64,000 nt of DNA from CAWIJJ01 sp963836405 (GTDB lineage Bacteria; Acidobacteriota; Terriglobia; Bryobacterales; Bryobacteraceae), in assembly GCA_963836405.1 (NCBI GenBank), contig CAWIJL010000018.1:62001-126000 (forward strand). Direction: 5' to 3'. A program made the position numbers and the translations under genes. The notes beneath the pieces were generated by a model. It was not told the origin of the DNA. It saw only the letters and a program-made list of their open reading frames with translations, and searched no databases. Numbering within the stretch: the stretch's first letter is position 1; each line of letters opens with the position of its first letter. Positions 1 to 8,028 of this stretch are shown here, piece after piece.

Positions 1-2
1 AG

Positions 3-59
3 GACGAAGAGGCATTCTATAATGAGCTCAAGAACCTGATGCGTCAGAAAACTACCTGA
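3..59 (+). CDS. C-terminal end of a gene cut by the window edge
   Basis: An open frame enters from the left edge and stops with TGA at 57-59, giving a charged tail that ends in Arg-Gln-Lys-Thr-Thr. Too little is left for a family call. It lies 256 bases before rpoD on the same strand. In many bacteria dnaG (primase) sits directly before rpoD, and a helical charged C-terminus would fit a primase, but this is inference from position only. Confidence 0.4.
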   Translation, partial: DEEAFYNELKNLMRQKTT

Positions 60-315
60 CTCGAATTGGCCTCTTTGCGCCCCGGCGCGAAACTCTGTAA
101 CCTAAACAGATTCAAAGCATCTCATAAAATAGAGCTTAACTTTGCTGGGGAATGATGGTATTATCAGTCGAAAGTCGAACCCCGGAATGCGGCAGCCGAT
201 CTTTCCAAACCTTCGGGCCGGACCAGCAATCCGTTTCTTTTTCAAGCAATAATCCCATTTCCCAGAGATTCGAGATGAAGTCGAGTCTTGTGTCCCGTGG
301 GGGAGGTGAGTCTTA
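60..315 (+). promoter_or_regulatory. rpoD upstream region with a candidate sigma70 promoter
   Basis: This gene-free stretch is more AT-rich than its surroundings. A candidate promoter is TTAACT at 136-141, a 17-base spacer, and TATTAT at 159-164, which would give an untranslated leader of about 145 bases before rpoD. A strong Shine-Dalgarno (GGGGGAGG, about 299-306) precedes the GTG start. I see no convincing terminator or riboswitch. Confidence 0.35.
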
Positions 316-1845
316 GTGGACCAATTCGAAGATCAATTTTTGGCGGATAACCCCGAAACCCTGGGCCTCACCTTCGAGGAGGACGCGAAGTTCTTCGATC
401 CGGAGGCGGCGCAGGAAGCGGACTTCCTACATCCTACACCCGTAGAGGAGTCGATATACACCGACGACCCGGTCCGCGTGTATCTGCGCGAAATGGGGGC
501 TGTTCCGCTACTCACCCGCGAAGGCGAGGTCGATCTGGCGCGCCGCATGGAGCGCGGTAAACTTCGGATGCAGAAGGCGATCAGCCGTTCCGCCCTGGTG
601 CAGGGCGTGGTGGTTGAACTGGCCGAGGCCGTAAAACGGGCCACCCTCGAATTGGAGACGATGGTCGATTTGGGAGACGTGGAGGAAGGGTCTCCCGCCG
701 ATTTGAAAGTTCGCAGCGACGCCACCCGCCATTTTGCCGATGTCGCGGCGCTGCACAAAAAGCTGCAACAACTGGAAGACAAGGTCGAAGCCACCCCGGT
801 GGCCAACAAGAAGCCCCGCAAGCGCCTTTGCGCCAAGCTCAACCGGGCCAAAGTGGAAACCTCCCTGGCGATTCGCCGGGTTCCTTTCAAGGTTAACAAA
901 TGGAAGGAGTTTTCCCGCGAGATCGAACGCGCCGTGGAGGAGATCAGCCATCTCGACAGCGAGATCAAGAAGCTGGAAATCCGCAACAATCCACTGCAGC
1001 AGACCCGCGTCCGCGAACTGAAGCGCGAGATCCGCAAACGCGAAACCATCGCGGGCGCCTCGCTGCCGGAGCTCCGGCATAGCCTTACCGTCATTCGCCA
1101 CGGAGAAGCCGAAGCCGAACGCGCCAAGAAGGATCTGGTGGAAGCCAACCTAAGACTGGTGGTTTCGGTGGCGAAGAAGTACGTCAACCGCGGCCTGCAC
1201 TTGCTGGACCTCATTCAGGAGGGCAACATCGGGCTGATGCGCGCCGCCGATAAGTTCGAGTACCGCCGCGGCTACAAGTTCTCCACCTATGCCACCTGGT
1301 GGATCCGCCAGGCCATCACCCGCGCCATCGCCGATCAATCGCGCACCATCCGCATCCCGGTGCACATGAACGAGAGCATGAACAAGTTCCTGCGCGCCAC
1401 GCGTGAGCTCGAAAAGGAACTCGGCCGTACTCCTACGAATGACGAAATTGGGCGGCGCATGGACATCCCGGTCGAAAAGGTCCAGAAGCTCAAGACCATT
1501 TCCCGCGACCCGGTTTCGCTCGAAACTCCCGTCGGGCGCGACGGCGAATCCGCTTTGGGCGACCTCATCGAGGACCGTTGGGTCGGCTCCCCGGTGGATG
1601 CGGTGATCGAGTCCAACGTTCGCGACGAAACCGCAGGTATCCTCAAAACGCTCTCCCCCAAGGAAGAGAAGGTGATCCGGATGCGCTTCGGAATCGGCTG
1701 CGAGCGGGAGCACACCCTCGAGGAAATCGGCCAGGAGTTCGACGTGACGCGCGAACGCATCCGGCAGATCGAGGCGAAGGCTCTGCGGCAGTTACGCGCC
1801 CCCGAGCGCGCCCGCCGCTTGCGCGCCCTGATGGCCGCCCGTTAA
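316..1845 (+). CDS. rpoD: RNA polymerase primary sigma factor (RpoD/SigA)
   Basis: This is the primary sigma factor that recruits core RNA polymerase to -10/-35 promoters. The 509 residues contain region 1.2 (about 51-81, DPVRVYLREMG), a charged non-conserved insert (about 85-265), region 2 (about 272-345, with the ANLRLVVSVAKKY and YATWWIRQAI blocks), region 3, and region 4 (about 450-505) with the helix-turn-helix TLEEIGQEFDVTRERIRQIE. There is no recognisable acidic region 1.1; only about 50 acidic residues precede region 1.2. The GTG start is chosen because it lies about 9 bases after a strong purine-rich ribosome binding site. Group 1 identity is well supported by regions 2 and 4. Confidence 0.97.
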   Translation: MDQFEDQFLADNPETLGLTFEEDAKFFDPEAAQEADFLHPTPVEESIYTDDPVRVYLREMGAVPLLTREGEVDLARRMERGKLRMQKAISRSALVQGVVVELAEAVKRATLELETMVDLGDVEEGSPADLKVRSDATRHFADVAALHKKLQQLEDKVEATPVANKKPRKRLCAKLNRAKVETSLAIRRVPFKVNKWKEFSREIERAVEEISHLDSEIKKLEIRNNPLQQTRVRELKREIRKRETIAGASLPELRHSLTVIRHGEAEAERAKKDLVEANLRLVVSVAKKYVNRGLHLLDLIQEGNIGLMRAADKFEYRRGYKFSTYATWWIRQAITRAIADQSRTIRIPVHMNESMNKFLRATRELEKELGRTPTNDEIGRRMDIPVEKVQKLKTISRDPVSLETPVGRDGESALGDLIEDRWVGSPVDAVIESNVRDETAGILKTLSPKEEKVIRMRFGIGCEREHTLEEIGQEFDVTRERIRQIEAKALRQLRAPERARRLRALMAAR

Positions 1846-1890
1846 GAACGACGCACTGCTCATCAGGGCCGGGAATTTCGGGCGGCCAGC

Positions 1891-2919
1891 TTATCCCTGC
1901 GGCCGGTTCTTGGCCTGTTCCATGGCGATCTGGTTGATGTGCGACAGCGCTTTCGACCCGCTGGCGCCTTCAATCGCCTTCAACGCTATGTCCTGGACCT
2001 GTTGCTTGGCGTCGGCGAGTTGTTTCTCGAGGGCCGCGACCTGCGCCTGCTGGCGCGCCACCAGATCGTCCAGCGTCTTCACGCGGAGTTCGCCGAGGCG
2101 TTGCTCGGCTTCGGCGTCCTTGCGGAGCACCAGGGTTTGCTGTTCCAGGCGCGCTTCTGTTTCGCTGCGCGCCTGCGCGGCGGCCACGGCAGCCTCCTTT
2201 TGAAGACGCGCCGGAAGATCGGCGGATTCCTTGCGCAGGCGGGACAATTCCTCTTCCTGCTCCTTCAACGCGGCTTCCCGCTGTTTCCAGCTCTTTTCGA
2301 GCGATTCCTGCTTTTCCGCGTTCTTCTTTTCGATCTGGCGGACATCCTCGTCGTATTTGTCCTGGGCCTTTTTCCGCTCCAGGTTCTTTTTGTATTCGTA
2401 GTCGTCGATCTCGCGCTGGCGCTGCTTTTTGTGCGCCTCTTCCTGTTCCTTGTGGTCACGCTCGACGCGGTCCGATTCCTGTTCCCACGTGGCACGTTGA
2501 GCTGCGATTTCGGCTTCCAGCCGCTGCTTTTCGCGCGTGAAGTCCTGGACCATCTGGTCGAGGGCGGTGGCGGCGATATCGATTTTGTGCAGCCGTTCGA
2601 GTTCCTTACGTTCCAGCGCAACGGCCTCGCGGACGGACGCCAGTAACTGGGTCTCGTCCGTCAGCTTCGCCGAAACATCGGAGAGCGCCCGGGCAACCTC
2701 CAGTCCCAGGCCGGAGAGCCGCTGGACGATGCCCTCAACGGTCACGGCCTCGACGGCGCCGCGGACCTCGGCTTCGCGCAGGCGCGCGGCCTCGTCGGCT
2801 TTGGCGTCGGGCGTTTCGCGCGCGCTCTCCACCTGCTCCTGAATTTGGGTGAATTCCTTTTCTACGTCCGCTCTGATGCGTTTGCCGCGGACGGGTGCTT
2901 TAACGGTTTTTGCCGGCAT
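1891..2919 (-). CDS. Long coiled-coil protein of unknown function
   Basis: The 342-residue protein is dominated by charged heptad-like sequence rich in Glu, Lys, Gln and Arg from about residue 90 to 320 (for example QREIDDYEYKKNLERKKAQD). This predicts one long coiled coil. It has no signal peptide, no membrane helix and no catalytic motif that I recognise. The N-terminus is basic (PAKTVKAPVRGKRIR), which could contact nucleic acid or acidic lipid. It ends 45 bases from the convergent rpoD and lies downstream of the LolA-like gene on the same strand. It is probably a cytoplasmic structural or scaffold protein; function unknown. Confidence 0.75.
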   Translation of the reverse strand: MPAKTVKAPVRGKRIRADVEKEFTQIQEQVESARETPDAKADEAARLREAEVRGAVEAVTVEGIVQRLSGLGLEVARALSDVSAKLTDETQLLASVREAVALERKELERLHKIDIAATALDQMVQDFTREKQRLEAEIAAQRATWEQESDRVERDHKEQEEAHKKQRQREIDDYEYKKNLERKKAQDKYDEDVRQIEKKNAEKQESLEKSWKQREAALKEQEEELSRLRKESADLPARLQKEAAVAAAQARSETEARLEQQTLVLRKDAEAEQRLGELRVKTLDDLVARQQAQVAALEKQLADAKQQVQDIALKAIEGASGSKALSHINQIAMEQAKNRPQG

Positions 2920-2973
2920 GCCTATTTTCTTCCCGAACCGATAGCTTACCGCGCCGGCATGCGGATCGCGCCG

Positions 2974-3759
2974 CTATTTGGGTCCGGGCAGCATCTTGAC
3001 GCCGGCCGGCAGGCTGAAGAGTTCGTCGGTGAGGTTCTGGTCGATCTCCACCGACTCGGCAAACATTTCGAAGATCTTCTCCCCGTTACGGTCGCGCCGG
3101 ATGTCGAACGGCCATTTCACTCCTCCGCCCACGTCCCGGTATTTCCCGAAGACCGTCTCCTCGGTGTCGAAATCCTTGAACTGCGGATTGCGCCGGCGGA
3201 AGACCTGGCGGATCGGAAGCTTGTTCAGCCTGTCGAAATACACCGTCACCATGAGGTTGTCGGAATCGGTGATTTCCACAATTTCGACGGGGCGGTTCTG
3301 CCACAAGTCGCCGCCCTGCGAATAGAAAATCATGCCGGGCTCCTTCAATCGCTCGTGCAAAATGTAGAAGATATTCCGCCGCACGCTGTCCAGGTAATTG
3401 GCGTAGCGTTGCTGTTCGAGCGGCCTCGCGCCCCGGTAGGTAACCTCCCAGGCCTTCTCCGGAGTGAACAGCAGGTAGCTGTATTCGTCCTTTCCGAAGG
3501 CGTCCCGCTCGCGCTGGTGGATCGGGCCGTCGCCTTGGGGGAGGTAACGGGTGTAGATTTTGGCGACGGAGAGCCCGGAAAGCTCCTCCCGGAAAAAGGA
3601 GTAGGCACGGCCGCTTTCGACGCGGTCCTGCATATCGAGAAACGCCTGGCCGCCGAGCGCCTGCAGGGCCTCGTCCACCACCCGCTTGCCGCGCTCCTGG
3701 GCGGTTTCCGCGCGTCCCGAGGCGGCCGCCAAAAGCAGAAGAACCAGCAGACCTTTCAT
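2974..3759 (-). CDS. Secreted protein related to outer-membrane lipoprotein-sorting (LolA-like) proteins
   Basis: The 261-residue protein has a cleavable-looking signal peptide (KGLLVLLLLAAASGRA). A soluble part follows, with the alternating beta-rich pattern of LolA/LolB-type folds. The motif VTVYFDRLNKLPIRQVF, then a KYRDVGGGVKWPFDIRRDRNG segment, is typical of acidobacterial outer-membrane lipoprotein-sorting-like proteins. Its ATG overlaps the stop of the upstream M16-like gene by four bases, so the two are translationally coupled. The fused C-terminal domain of that neighbour looks like the same fold. The periplasmic location is well supported; ligand unknown. Confidence 0.7.
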   Translation of the reverse strand: MKGLLVLLLLAAASGRAETAQERGKRVVDEALQALGGQAFLDMQDRVESGRAYSFFREELSGLSVAKIYTRYLPQGDGPIHQRERDAFGKDEYSYLLFTPEKAWEVTYRGARPLEQQRYANYLDSVRRNIFYILHERLKEPGMIFYSQGGDLWQNRPVEIVEITDSDNLMVTVYFDRLNKLPIRQVFRRRNPQFKDFDTEETVFGKYRDVGGGVKWPFDIRRDRNGEKIFEMFAESVEIDQNLTDELFSLPAGVKMLPGPK

Positions 3760-5903
3760 TGCAGCCTCTGAAGGTCTTGCACCTTCAGCCCCTGGTTAAT
3801 CCGAACGTTTTTGACGGCCACGCGGGCAACTTCGCGGCCGTTCTCGATCAACGTGAAACGGGACGGCACGCGAATCCCGTCCGCCTCCTGAAACTCTCCG
3901 ATGCGTACTTCCACTGTTACTGGGTACGTGCCATTCAACGGGACGGTTTCGTAGACGATCCGGGAGGGTAATCCGGTAGAGTCATCGATCACCATCCGAA
4001 CCATTTGGCCATCGCCGTCCACAATTTCGATGGTGTCCCCCGCAACCGCGTTGACGGTCTGGCCGGGGAGATCGCTACCGGCAAGCAGGCGGGGGTACAG
4101 GCGCAAAACGCTCGACTTCACTGACGGCAGCAGGGTGCCGCCGAGCGCCGCCGTGCCTTCCGGAACCCGCACTGTGCCGTTGGTTCCGTCCCAGAAGATA
4201 TATGTTCGGCGACCGCGGAACAGGGTGTCCTGGCGCCAGACGGAGGGGTAAATCCAGCGGTCGGTCTCCGTCATGGTTCCCTCCCCGGTGGTCGTCGAGA
4301 ACTCCAGTTCCTGTGCGAAATCCCGAATAGCCGCGATCCGGCCGGAGCCGCCGGATGCGGCCTGGAGCCGGGCGAGAATCTCTTTGCCCCGCGCCAGGCT
4401 GGCGGCGTCGGACGGGGCCGGGATCATGGCCGAATCGGGAATCGTCAGGTCCAGGTTCTTCACGGAACCGGCACTGGTCAGCGGACGGAGCATATCGTTG
4501 GGGTTGGCTGCCGCGACTACCGTGAGCGCGGCGGGGTCGAGATACAGTTTGGCGACGCGCACCACGTCCGCGCGCGCGACGGCCGCCAGTGCCTTCTGGT
4601 ACTGCTGGAGAAAATCGTGGGGCAGGCCGGCGCTTTCCTGCGATAGGAGCGTGACGATGATGTTGCCGGCCGGATCGGCCGCGAAAACCATTTTTCGGAC
4701 GACCGACTCTTTCGCCTCACGCAGTTCCTGGTCCGTGATTGGCGAGGCCGGCAGCGATCCGATCTCCGCCTTGATTCCGGCCAGTGCCTGGGCAGCCGCA
4801 TACGGTTTAGCGCTGCCCGATACCACGACCAGCCCGGGATACCCGTAAGCCGGGCGAACGGCGGCGGAGATTTCGTAGACATCCCCGGAGCGCGCCACCA
4901 GCCGCTGATAGAGCCGGCTGCGGGGATCGTTGGCGAGAATCGCGGCTGCGACTTCCAGCGCCGGATAATCCTTGCTGTCGGGTTCGGGAGCCAGCCCGCC
5001 GATCGCAAAGTACAGGCGGGAGAGGTCCTGCCGGGCTCCGAGATACACGCCGCCCTTATCCTCCGCGGAGGGTTGGGGAGTTTCGGCCGGGGGCGCCTCC
5101 GGCGCTGTCCAGGTCCCGAAGAGGTTCTCCAGCCGGGCCTTCATGGCGGCTGGATCGAAATCGCCGCGGATGCCGATTAGGGTCGTATCCGGCCGGTAGT
5201 GGCTGCGATGGAACGCGGCAACCGACGATCTGCCGATGCGCGCCACGGTGGCGTGCCCGGCCAGTTGCCCGTAAGGCGTGTTGCGGCCGTAAACCAGCGA
5301 TGCCAACTCGCGCGCGACCAGTTCGGGAGCCTGGTCGTTGCGGTGCGCCACAGCGTTTCGAAGCTGGGCCTTCGCCAGATCCACCCTTTCCTCCCGCAAT
5401 GCCGGGGAGGTGAGCACCTCGTGAAACATAGACAGCACCTGAGGTGCGGACTCGGCCAGTGCGGAAAACGAAACGATGCTGTACAGACGGCCGGCGGAGG
5501 TTTCGATGGACGCGCCCAGGGAGTCGAGGGCTTCGTCGAGCTCTTCCGCGGTATTGGATCGGGTGCCGCCCTGCCGCAGCAGGGTCGCGGTCAGGCTGGC
5601 CAGGCCTGCCTCGAGGGCAGTGTCGAAGAGCGCGCCGGCCCGGATGAAGGCCGCGCCCTCGACGGCCGGCAACTGGTGGTCCGGCAGCAGCAGTATTTTC
5701 AGGCCATTCGGCAGGGCGATCCATTGCTCCTGCGGAGTTACCAGCGCGTGGAGCGGCGGAAACCTGAGGTTCTGAAAGTCAGGGGATGGCGCGGCGGCGG
5801 CTTTGCGCGAGGCGGGAGGCGCCGGAGGGGTCTTGCGGGGCGCCACAGTCTGCGCTCGCAAAAGTCCCACCAGCAAAAGACAGGTGGTCAGGCAACGAAT
5901 CAT
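3756..5903 (-). CDS. M16-family peptidase-like protein lacking the zinc motif, with a C-terminal LolA-like domain
   Basis: This is a 715-residue secreted protein. After a signal peptide (IRCLTTCLLLVGLLRAQ), residues about 55-480 match the M16 (pitrilysin/processing peptidase) fold: an N-terminal LPNGLKILLLPDHQLPAVEG strand, a middle YRPDTTLIGIRGDFD segment and the C-terminal half. The HXXEH zinc site is absent: the aligned stretch reads GLASLTATLLRQGGT, with Ser, Ala and Thr in place of His, Glu and His. Residues about 500-715 form a separate beta-rich domain resembling the next gene product. It overlaps both neighbours by four bases. It is likely a non-catalytic partner or chaperone-like subunit. 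Confidence 0.82.
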   Translation of the reverse strand: MIRCLTTCLLLVGLLRAQTVAPRKTPPAPPASRKAAAAPSPDFQNLRFPPLHALVTPQEQWIALPNGLKILLLPDHQLPAVEGAAFIRAGALFDTALEAGLASLTATLLRQGGTRSNTAEELDEALDSLGASIETSAGRLYSIVSFSALAESAPQVLSMFHEVLTSPALREERVDLAKAQLRNAVAHRNDQAPELVARELASLVYGRNTPYGQLAGHATVARIGRSSVAAFHRSHYRPDTTLIGIRGDFDPAAMKARLENLFGTWTAPEAPPAETPQPSAEDKGGVYLGARQDLSRLYFAIGGLAPEPDSKDYPALEVAAAILANDPRSRLYQRLVARSGDVYEISAAVRPAYGYPGLVVVSGSAKPYAAAQALAGIKAEIGSLPASPITDQELREAKESVVRKMVFAADPAGNIIVTLLSQESAGLPHDFLQQYQKALAAVARADVVRVAKLYLDPAALTVVAAANPNDMLRPLTSAGSVKNLDLTIPDSAMIPAPSDAASLARGKEILARLQAASGGSGRIAAIRDFAQELEFSTTTGEGTMTETDRWIYPSVWRQDTLFRGRRTYIFWDGTNGTVRVPEGTAALGGTLLPSVKSSVLRLYPRLLAGSDLPGQTVNAVAGDTIEIVDGDGQMVRMVIDDSTGLPSRIVYETVPLNGTYPVTVEVRIGEFQEADGIRVPSRFTLIENGREVARVAVKNVRINQGLKVQDLQRLQ

Positions 5904-7405
5904 CGCAATGTCCCTCCCGGCATGGCGCGGACGCGAGCCGGGGGCGGAACCGTGACAACGGTAGTGCGGCCCTGGGGCGTAAAATATCGAAGCGAGACCT
6001 GCCGGACATCTTCCGGGCTCACTTTTTCCATTTCATCCAGAACCTGCAGGCCTTTGCGCCAATCGCCATACATGAACTGCGCGCCCGCCAGGTAGCCGGC
6101 CGCCCCGCTGTTGCTGGACAATTGTCGCAGGGCCGCCGCCAGAGCCTGGTTTCGGGCGCGCTGGAGAGCTTCTGCATCGATCGTCCGGCTGGAGAGACGC
6201 TGCAAAAACGCATCGACCCCGTCTGTCACTTCCCGGGTCGTTTTTCCGGGCGCGGTGGCCAGCAGAATACTGAAGAGCGACGGAAAGCGCCAGCCCGGAT
6301 AGGCCGCCACCGCCCGGGCTCCCGCCGCGATTCGCTTTTCCTCTACCAGCTCTTTTTGCAGCAGTCCGCGCCGGCCATTCAGGATCGATTCCACAACCCG
6401 CAGGACCGCCGCGTCCGGGTGCAGTGGACCTGGCCGCTTGAAACACACCGCGACCAGGCTTCCGGCAGCCGTGACGGTGGCCTCCCTGGGACTGTTTTGG
6501 GGCGACCCGGCGATCTCGACGGGCGGCGGTTCGGGACTTGCGGGAAGCCGGCCGAAGTAGCGCTCCGCCAAACGCTTCGCGTTCGGCACAGTGAGGTCTC
6601 CGGCAATTCCGATCACGATATTGGCAGGAACATAGTAGGTGTCGAAAAAAACGCGAGCGGAGCCGCGCCGAAGGTTGGTGAGCTCTTCAAGCCGTCCCGA
6701 TGCCGGATGGCCGTAAGGATGGCCGGGGAATGCCGTGGCGAGAAGCGTTTGGTCGATCAAAACCTGGGGATCCGCGGATTGGCCCTGTAGCGCAATTGCG
6801 TTCCGGTCCCTGTAGAATTCGCGGAACACGGGACGCAGGAATTCCTCGGATTGCAGCAAAAACCAGAATTCCGCCCGGTTGGACGGCAGGCTTCCGGTGA
6901 ACTCGGTAACGTCAGCCCCGGTAGTGCCTGAAATATTGGTTAACCCGTTCTCTTGCAGCGCCCGAAGGAAATTGCCTGAGCGGCTGAAGGCGTTGGTGCG
7001 GTCGATTGCCGACTTTGCCTGGGCTCCGAGGCTGAGGATCCGGGTTTCGTCCGCCTGGGCGCCTTTGCCGCGCTCGGCATCGAGCAGGTCGTAAAGTTCC
7101 TCCACGCGGTCCTGGGCCTTCTTCTCTTCTTGCCAGTCCGCGCTGCCCAACGTCTCTGTTCCCTTGATGATCGACCGCGCCACAAGGAAGGCGAGTCCCG
7201 ATTTGCCCTGAGGATCGTTGGCCGAACCGGCGCCCACCACCACATGAAAAGACAAAACGGGCGAGTCATGGCGCTCCATCAAGACGAATCGCAAGCCGTT
7301 CGGCAATGTAAAACCGGCGACCGTGCTCTCGAACCGCGCAAAGCCCTGGGCCGCAAGCAGCATGGGGGAAAGCAGTGCGACGGCCAGGATCCACGGTTGT
7401 TTCAT
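5900..7405 (-). CDS. M16-family peptidase-like protein, zinc motif also missing
   Basis: This 501-residue secreted M16-type protein has its ATG at 7405, immediately before a good signal peptide (KQPWILAVALLSPMLLAAQ). An upstream in-frame extension to 7516 is not protein-like. The fold is recognisable from LPNGLRFVLMERHDSPVLSF and the YYVPANIVIGIAGDL segment. The place of HXXEH reads GLAFLVARSIIKGT, so the zinc ligands and the general base are gone. M16B enzymes usually work as a pair in which one member keeps HXXEH; here both members of the pair lack it. First gene of a coupled three-gene unit. Confidence 0.85.
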   Translation of the reverse strand: MKQPWILAVALLSPMLLAAQGFARFESTVAGFTLPNGLRFVLMERHDSPVLSFHVVVGAGSANDPQGKSGLAFLVARSIIKGTETLGSADWQEEKKAQDRVEELYDLLDAERGKGAQADETRILSLGAQAKSAIDRTNAFSRSGNFLRALQENGLTNISGTTGADVTEFTGSLPSNRAEFWFLLQSEEFLRPVFREFYRDRNAIALQGQSADPQVLIDQTLLATAFPGHPYGHPASGRLEELTNLRRGSARVFFDTYYVPANIVIGIAGDLTVPNAKRLAERYFGRLPASPEPPPVEIAGSPQNSPREATVTAAGSLVAVCFKRPGPLHPDAAVLRVVESILNGRRGLLQKELVEEKRIAAGARAVAAYPGWRFPSLFSILLATAPGKTTREVTDGVDAFLQRLSSRTIDAEALQRARNQALAAALRQLSSNSGAAGYLAGAQFMYGDWRKGLQVLDEMEKVSPEDVRQVSLRYFTPQGRTTVVTVPPPARVRAMPGGTLR

Positions 7406-7593
7406 AAACGGCTTCCGGTTGGCAGCTATGAGGATAGCAGGCGGGTGCCGGCGGGGAAATGGAAGCAGTCGGCAGATCCATACCCCCAAAGGATAGCGAC
7501 TACTATCCGGTACCAATAAAGTACCCCTATGCCTTTCGGTAACGTGTCAAAGCCCGGGATACTAGTCATGTTAATTAAAGGCCCCTTTTCACA
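7406..7593. promoter_or_regulatory. Divergent intergenic region with inverted repeats
   Basis: This 188-base region separates the minus-strand M16 operon from the plus-strand PilZ gene. It contains GGATAG at 7491-7496 and CTATCC at 7503-7508 (perfect 6-base arms, 6-base loop), directly followed by GGTAC 7509-7513 and GTACC 7521-7525. These look like operator half-sites. The regulator is unknown. Confidence 0.35.
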
Positions 7594-8028
7594 ATGAGCT
7601 GGTTAGATGAGCCATCCCCTCCGCAGACGATCGGAGGCGAGCGTCGCGCCGACCGACGCTACGAACTTCAACTCGACTTGAGATGGAAGATGATCCGACG
7701 GAAAAAGGTCGTCGAGTCCGGTACGGGCTGGACCGTGGATTTTTCAAGCGGCGGCATATTGTTCGATGCGGGCAGGGAACTGGTTCCGGGATTGAACGTG
7801 GAACTGGCCGTCTCCTGGCCGGTTCTCCTTCACAACGTGGCACAGATGCAACTCGTAATTTCCGGCAGGATTGTCCGGGTGAACGGTAGCCGGACGGCTA
7901 TCCGCATGATTCAGCACGAGTTCCGCACGACCGGCATACCCGCCGAGCGCCGTATGACGGCAGGGCGGCCGCCGTCCGCGTCGCCAGGCTGGCCGCAGCA
8001 GTCCGGGCAACACAACCGGCTTCAATAG
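7594..8028 (+). CDS. PilZ domain protein (cyclic di-GMP receptor)
   Basis: This is a single-domain 144-residue protein. It has the two PilZ signature elements in the right order: an RxxxR-type motif (RRADRRYE, about residues 17-24) and DFSSGGILF (about 49-57), the D/NxSxxG motif that contacts cyclic di-GMP. The last 30 residues are low-complexity and Pro/Ser/Gln-rich. No output domain is fused, so it probably acts by protein-protein contact in motility, pili or exopolysaccharide control. It is divergent from the M16 operon, and its stop overlaps the convergent nucleotidyltransferase by 7 bases. Confidence 0.85.
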   Translation: MSWLDEPSPPQTIGGERRADRRYELQLDLRWKMIRRKKVVESGTGWTVDFSSGGILFDAGRELVPGLNVELAVSWPVLLHNVAQMQLVISGRIVRVNGSRTAIRMIQHEFRTTGIPAERRMTAGRPPSASPGWPQQSGQHNRLQ

